Source: Pseudalgibacter ostreae
Lineage (GTDB): Bacteria; Bacteroidota; Bacteroidia; Flavobacteriales; Flavobacteriaceae
Assembly (NCBI RefSeq): GCF_042427585.1
Contig: NZ_JBHMFC010000020.1
Coordinates: 18,448 to 82,447 of the forward strand
Reading direction: 5' to 3'
Length of the DNA: 64,000 nucleotides
Of this stretch, positions 62,971 through 64,000 are shown piece by piece. The position numbers were made by a program, and so were the translations under genes. The notes below the pieces were generated by a model. It saw only the letters and a list, made by a program, of their open reading frames with translations, was not told where the DNA came from and did no database searches. Each line of letters opens with the position of its first letter. Within the stretch, counting starts at the first letter, position 1.

Positions 62971-63098
62971 AAAAAATATTTATATCTTTATATTTTGAAA
63001 GAAATAAGTCACATTAGAGGTGGTGAAATTATTCTAAATGATTAACAGGTTACCAAAAAATAGAATAAAAAAATCTGCTGGAATCTAAAACCAAAATT

Positions 63099-63485
63099 AT
63101 GAATGTGCTAACAGAGAATGAGATTTCATACCTCATTAGAGGTGCGATTTTTAAAATATATAATGAATTAGGACCGGGACTATTGGAGTCTGTATATGAA
63201 GTTCTATTGGAGTTTGAGCTAAAAAAGCAAGGTTTAGATGTGAAAAAGCAAGTGCCATTGCCTGTGTATTATGAAAATAACATATTAGAAATTGGGTTCA
63301 GGTTAGATTTGTTAATAAATAATAAAGTGATAATTGAAATAAAATCGGTTGAAAATTTAACAAAGGTGCATCATAAACAATTATTAACCTATTTAAAAAT
63401 ATCCGAGTTGAAGTTGGGGATTTTAGTAAATTTCAATGTAGAAGATATTTCTAAAGCAATTTTCAGAAAAGTAAATAATTTGTAA
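63099..63485 (+). CDS. GxxExxY protein, PD-(D/E)XK nuclease-fold
   Basis: The protein has 128 residues. The name-giving motif is GLLESVY (residues 28-34). The nuclease-like core is FRLDLLINNKVIIEIKSVENL (about 68-88), giving D-x(n)-E-x-K as in PD-(D/E)XK enzymes, followed by HHKQLLTYLKIS and LGILVNFN. The activity of this widespread family is not established. It lies inside one unit of a 235-bp repeat array: the left end of the unit is at 62925-62970 and the right end at 63519-63620. Confidence 0.88.
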   Translation: MNVLTENEISYLIRGAIFKIYNELGPGLLESVYEVLLEFELKKQGLDVKKQVPLPVYYENNILEIGFRLDLLINNKVIIEIKSVENLTKVHHKQLLTYLKISELKLGILVNFNVEDISKAIFRKVNNL

Positions 63486-63518
63486 AAGATGCCCTTTAGG
63501 CACTACAAATTATTGTAT

Positions 63519-63620
63519 AGAACATATTAATAAATCTGCGTTGATCAGGGAGTTCTGCGGGAATCTCATAATTGAAAGCATGGGGAACAATCGATAAACG
63601 GCATTCATAATGTTTTTAGA
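63519..63620. repeat. Right end of repeat copy C after the GxxExxY gene
   Basis: GAACATATTAATAAATCTGCGTTGATCAGGG and then TTCTGCGGGAATCTCATAAT and AAGCATGGGGAACAAT match the right half of copies A and B. Together with 62925-62970 it frames the gene. Confidence 0.75.
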
Positions 63621-63636
63621 ACATATAATTAATGGT

Positions 63637-63876
63637 TTGTAAATATGTCCCGCTGATAGCGCATATTGGCGCAGAAAAAAGATTGGACTATTCAATTTGT
63701 ATAAACTTTAAGAGGTAAATGTATCAGTTAAAAGAAAAAAATGATCCTTTAAAAATCAGGGATTCTCACAGAGCGTATATTAATAAATCTGCGTTGATTA
63801 GGGAGTTCTGCGGGAGTCTCATAATTAAAAGCATGGGGAACAATTAGGAATTGGCATCCATAATGTGTTTAGACTT
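63637..63876. repeat. Copy D of the 235-bp repeat (240 bp)
   Basis: Full unit from TTGTAAATATGTCCCGC to TGTTTAGACTT. It is closest to copy A in the middle (TGTATCAGTTAAAAGAAAAA retained) and to copy B at the left (GCGCATATTGGCGCAG). Confidence 0.85.
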
Positions 63877-63938
63877 AAATATTTTGAAAATCGATTTAGG
63901 CACTTTCAGAAGTAAGGCTTAATGGATTAATAACAATA

Positions 63939-63977
63939 AAAAAAAGCAAAGAATTAGGTGGGTTCTTTGCTTTTTTT
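63939..63977. terminator. Bidirectional terminator hairpin
   Basis: AAAAAAAGCAAAGAA (63939-63953) pairs fully with TTCTTTGCTTTTTTT (63963-63977) around a 9-nt loop, with T runs on both strands. It probably ends transcription of a gene beyond the window or of the GxxExxY transcript. Confidence 0.75.
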
Positions 63978-64000
63978 GATAGTCTTTAAGTTTTTTTTAA

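Noticed and set aside
62455..63876. CRISPR array
   Set aside because: Units are about 235 bp, directly contiguous and without short repeats separated by unique spacers.

Overview
The window comes from a low-GC Bacteroidota chromosome, almost certainly a marine-type Flavobacteriaceae. The evidence is a truncated large secreted protein that runs off the left edge just where a type IX secretion sorting tail would begin, a SusC/SusD pair, TAnnTTTG-type -7 promoter elements, the RDD/SpoIIM/DUF4129/DUF4350/MoxR/DUF58 cluster, and an arginine operon that uses the transcarbamylase acting on acylated ornithine (argF'). No tRNA, rRNA, transposase, prophage or CRISPR array was seen.

Layout. 1-4488: two secreted proteins (LamG-type and Kelch). 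4740-6606: a small conserved protein and the divergent oxyR/dps oxidative-stress pair. 6889-13142: a MoxR-DUF58 membrane cluster with a divergent RDD gene. 13351-21301: housekeeping and stand-alone genes (TRIC channel, cyclophilin lipoprotein, CoA-type Nudix hydrolase, acyltransferase, BKACE enzyme, topoisomerase III, a GNAT-like protein, an RluE-like pseudouridine synthase). 21307-31828: a two-armed sugar locus around an AraC regulator. One arm has a GMC dehydrogenase with its small subunit, ThuA and DUF1080; the other has two TIM-barrel isomerase-like proteins, an MFS transporter, a Gfo/Idh/MocA dehydrogenase and a second DUF1080. This is best read as oxidation of glycosides to 3-keto sugars followed by cleavage.

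31882-42624: a complete arginine operon with proline genes embedded, in the order GNAT, argG, argC, argD, proA, proB, argF', argB, argE, argH. It is preceded by a promoter and a leader of about 330 nt holding two perfect hairpins, and short palindromes lie in the argF'-argB and argE-argH spacers. 42668-46263: a methyltransferase, an esterase-like hydrolase, a collagen-like lipoprotein and an lpxD-type acyltransferase. 46717-52311: a compact run of radC, a deacetylase-fold protein that appears to lack metal ligands, a YjjG-type nucleotidase and three uncharacterised envelope proteins. 52390-55951: pentapeptide protein, rarA, rhomboid protease and rlmB. 56018-61365: a SusC/SusD/lipoprotein operon with no linked glycosidase. 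61577-64000: a CpsB-type PHP phosphatase, then an array of repeats of about 235 bp with a GxxExxY nuclease-fold gene inside one unit.

The strongest leads are the GxxExxY gene nested in a repeat unit with complementary ends, the GNAT at the head of the arginine operon (candidate N-acylglutamate synthase) together with an unusual specificity residue in ArgF', the structured arginine-operon leader, and the two-armed 3-keto-glycoside locus.
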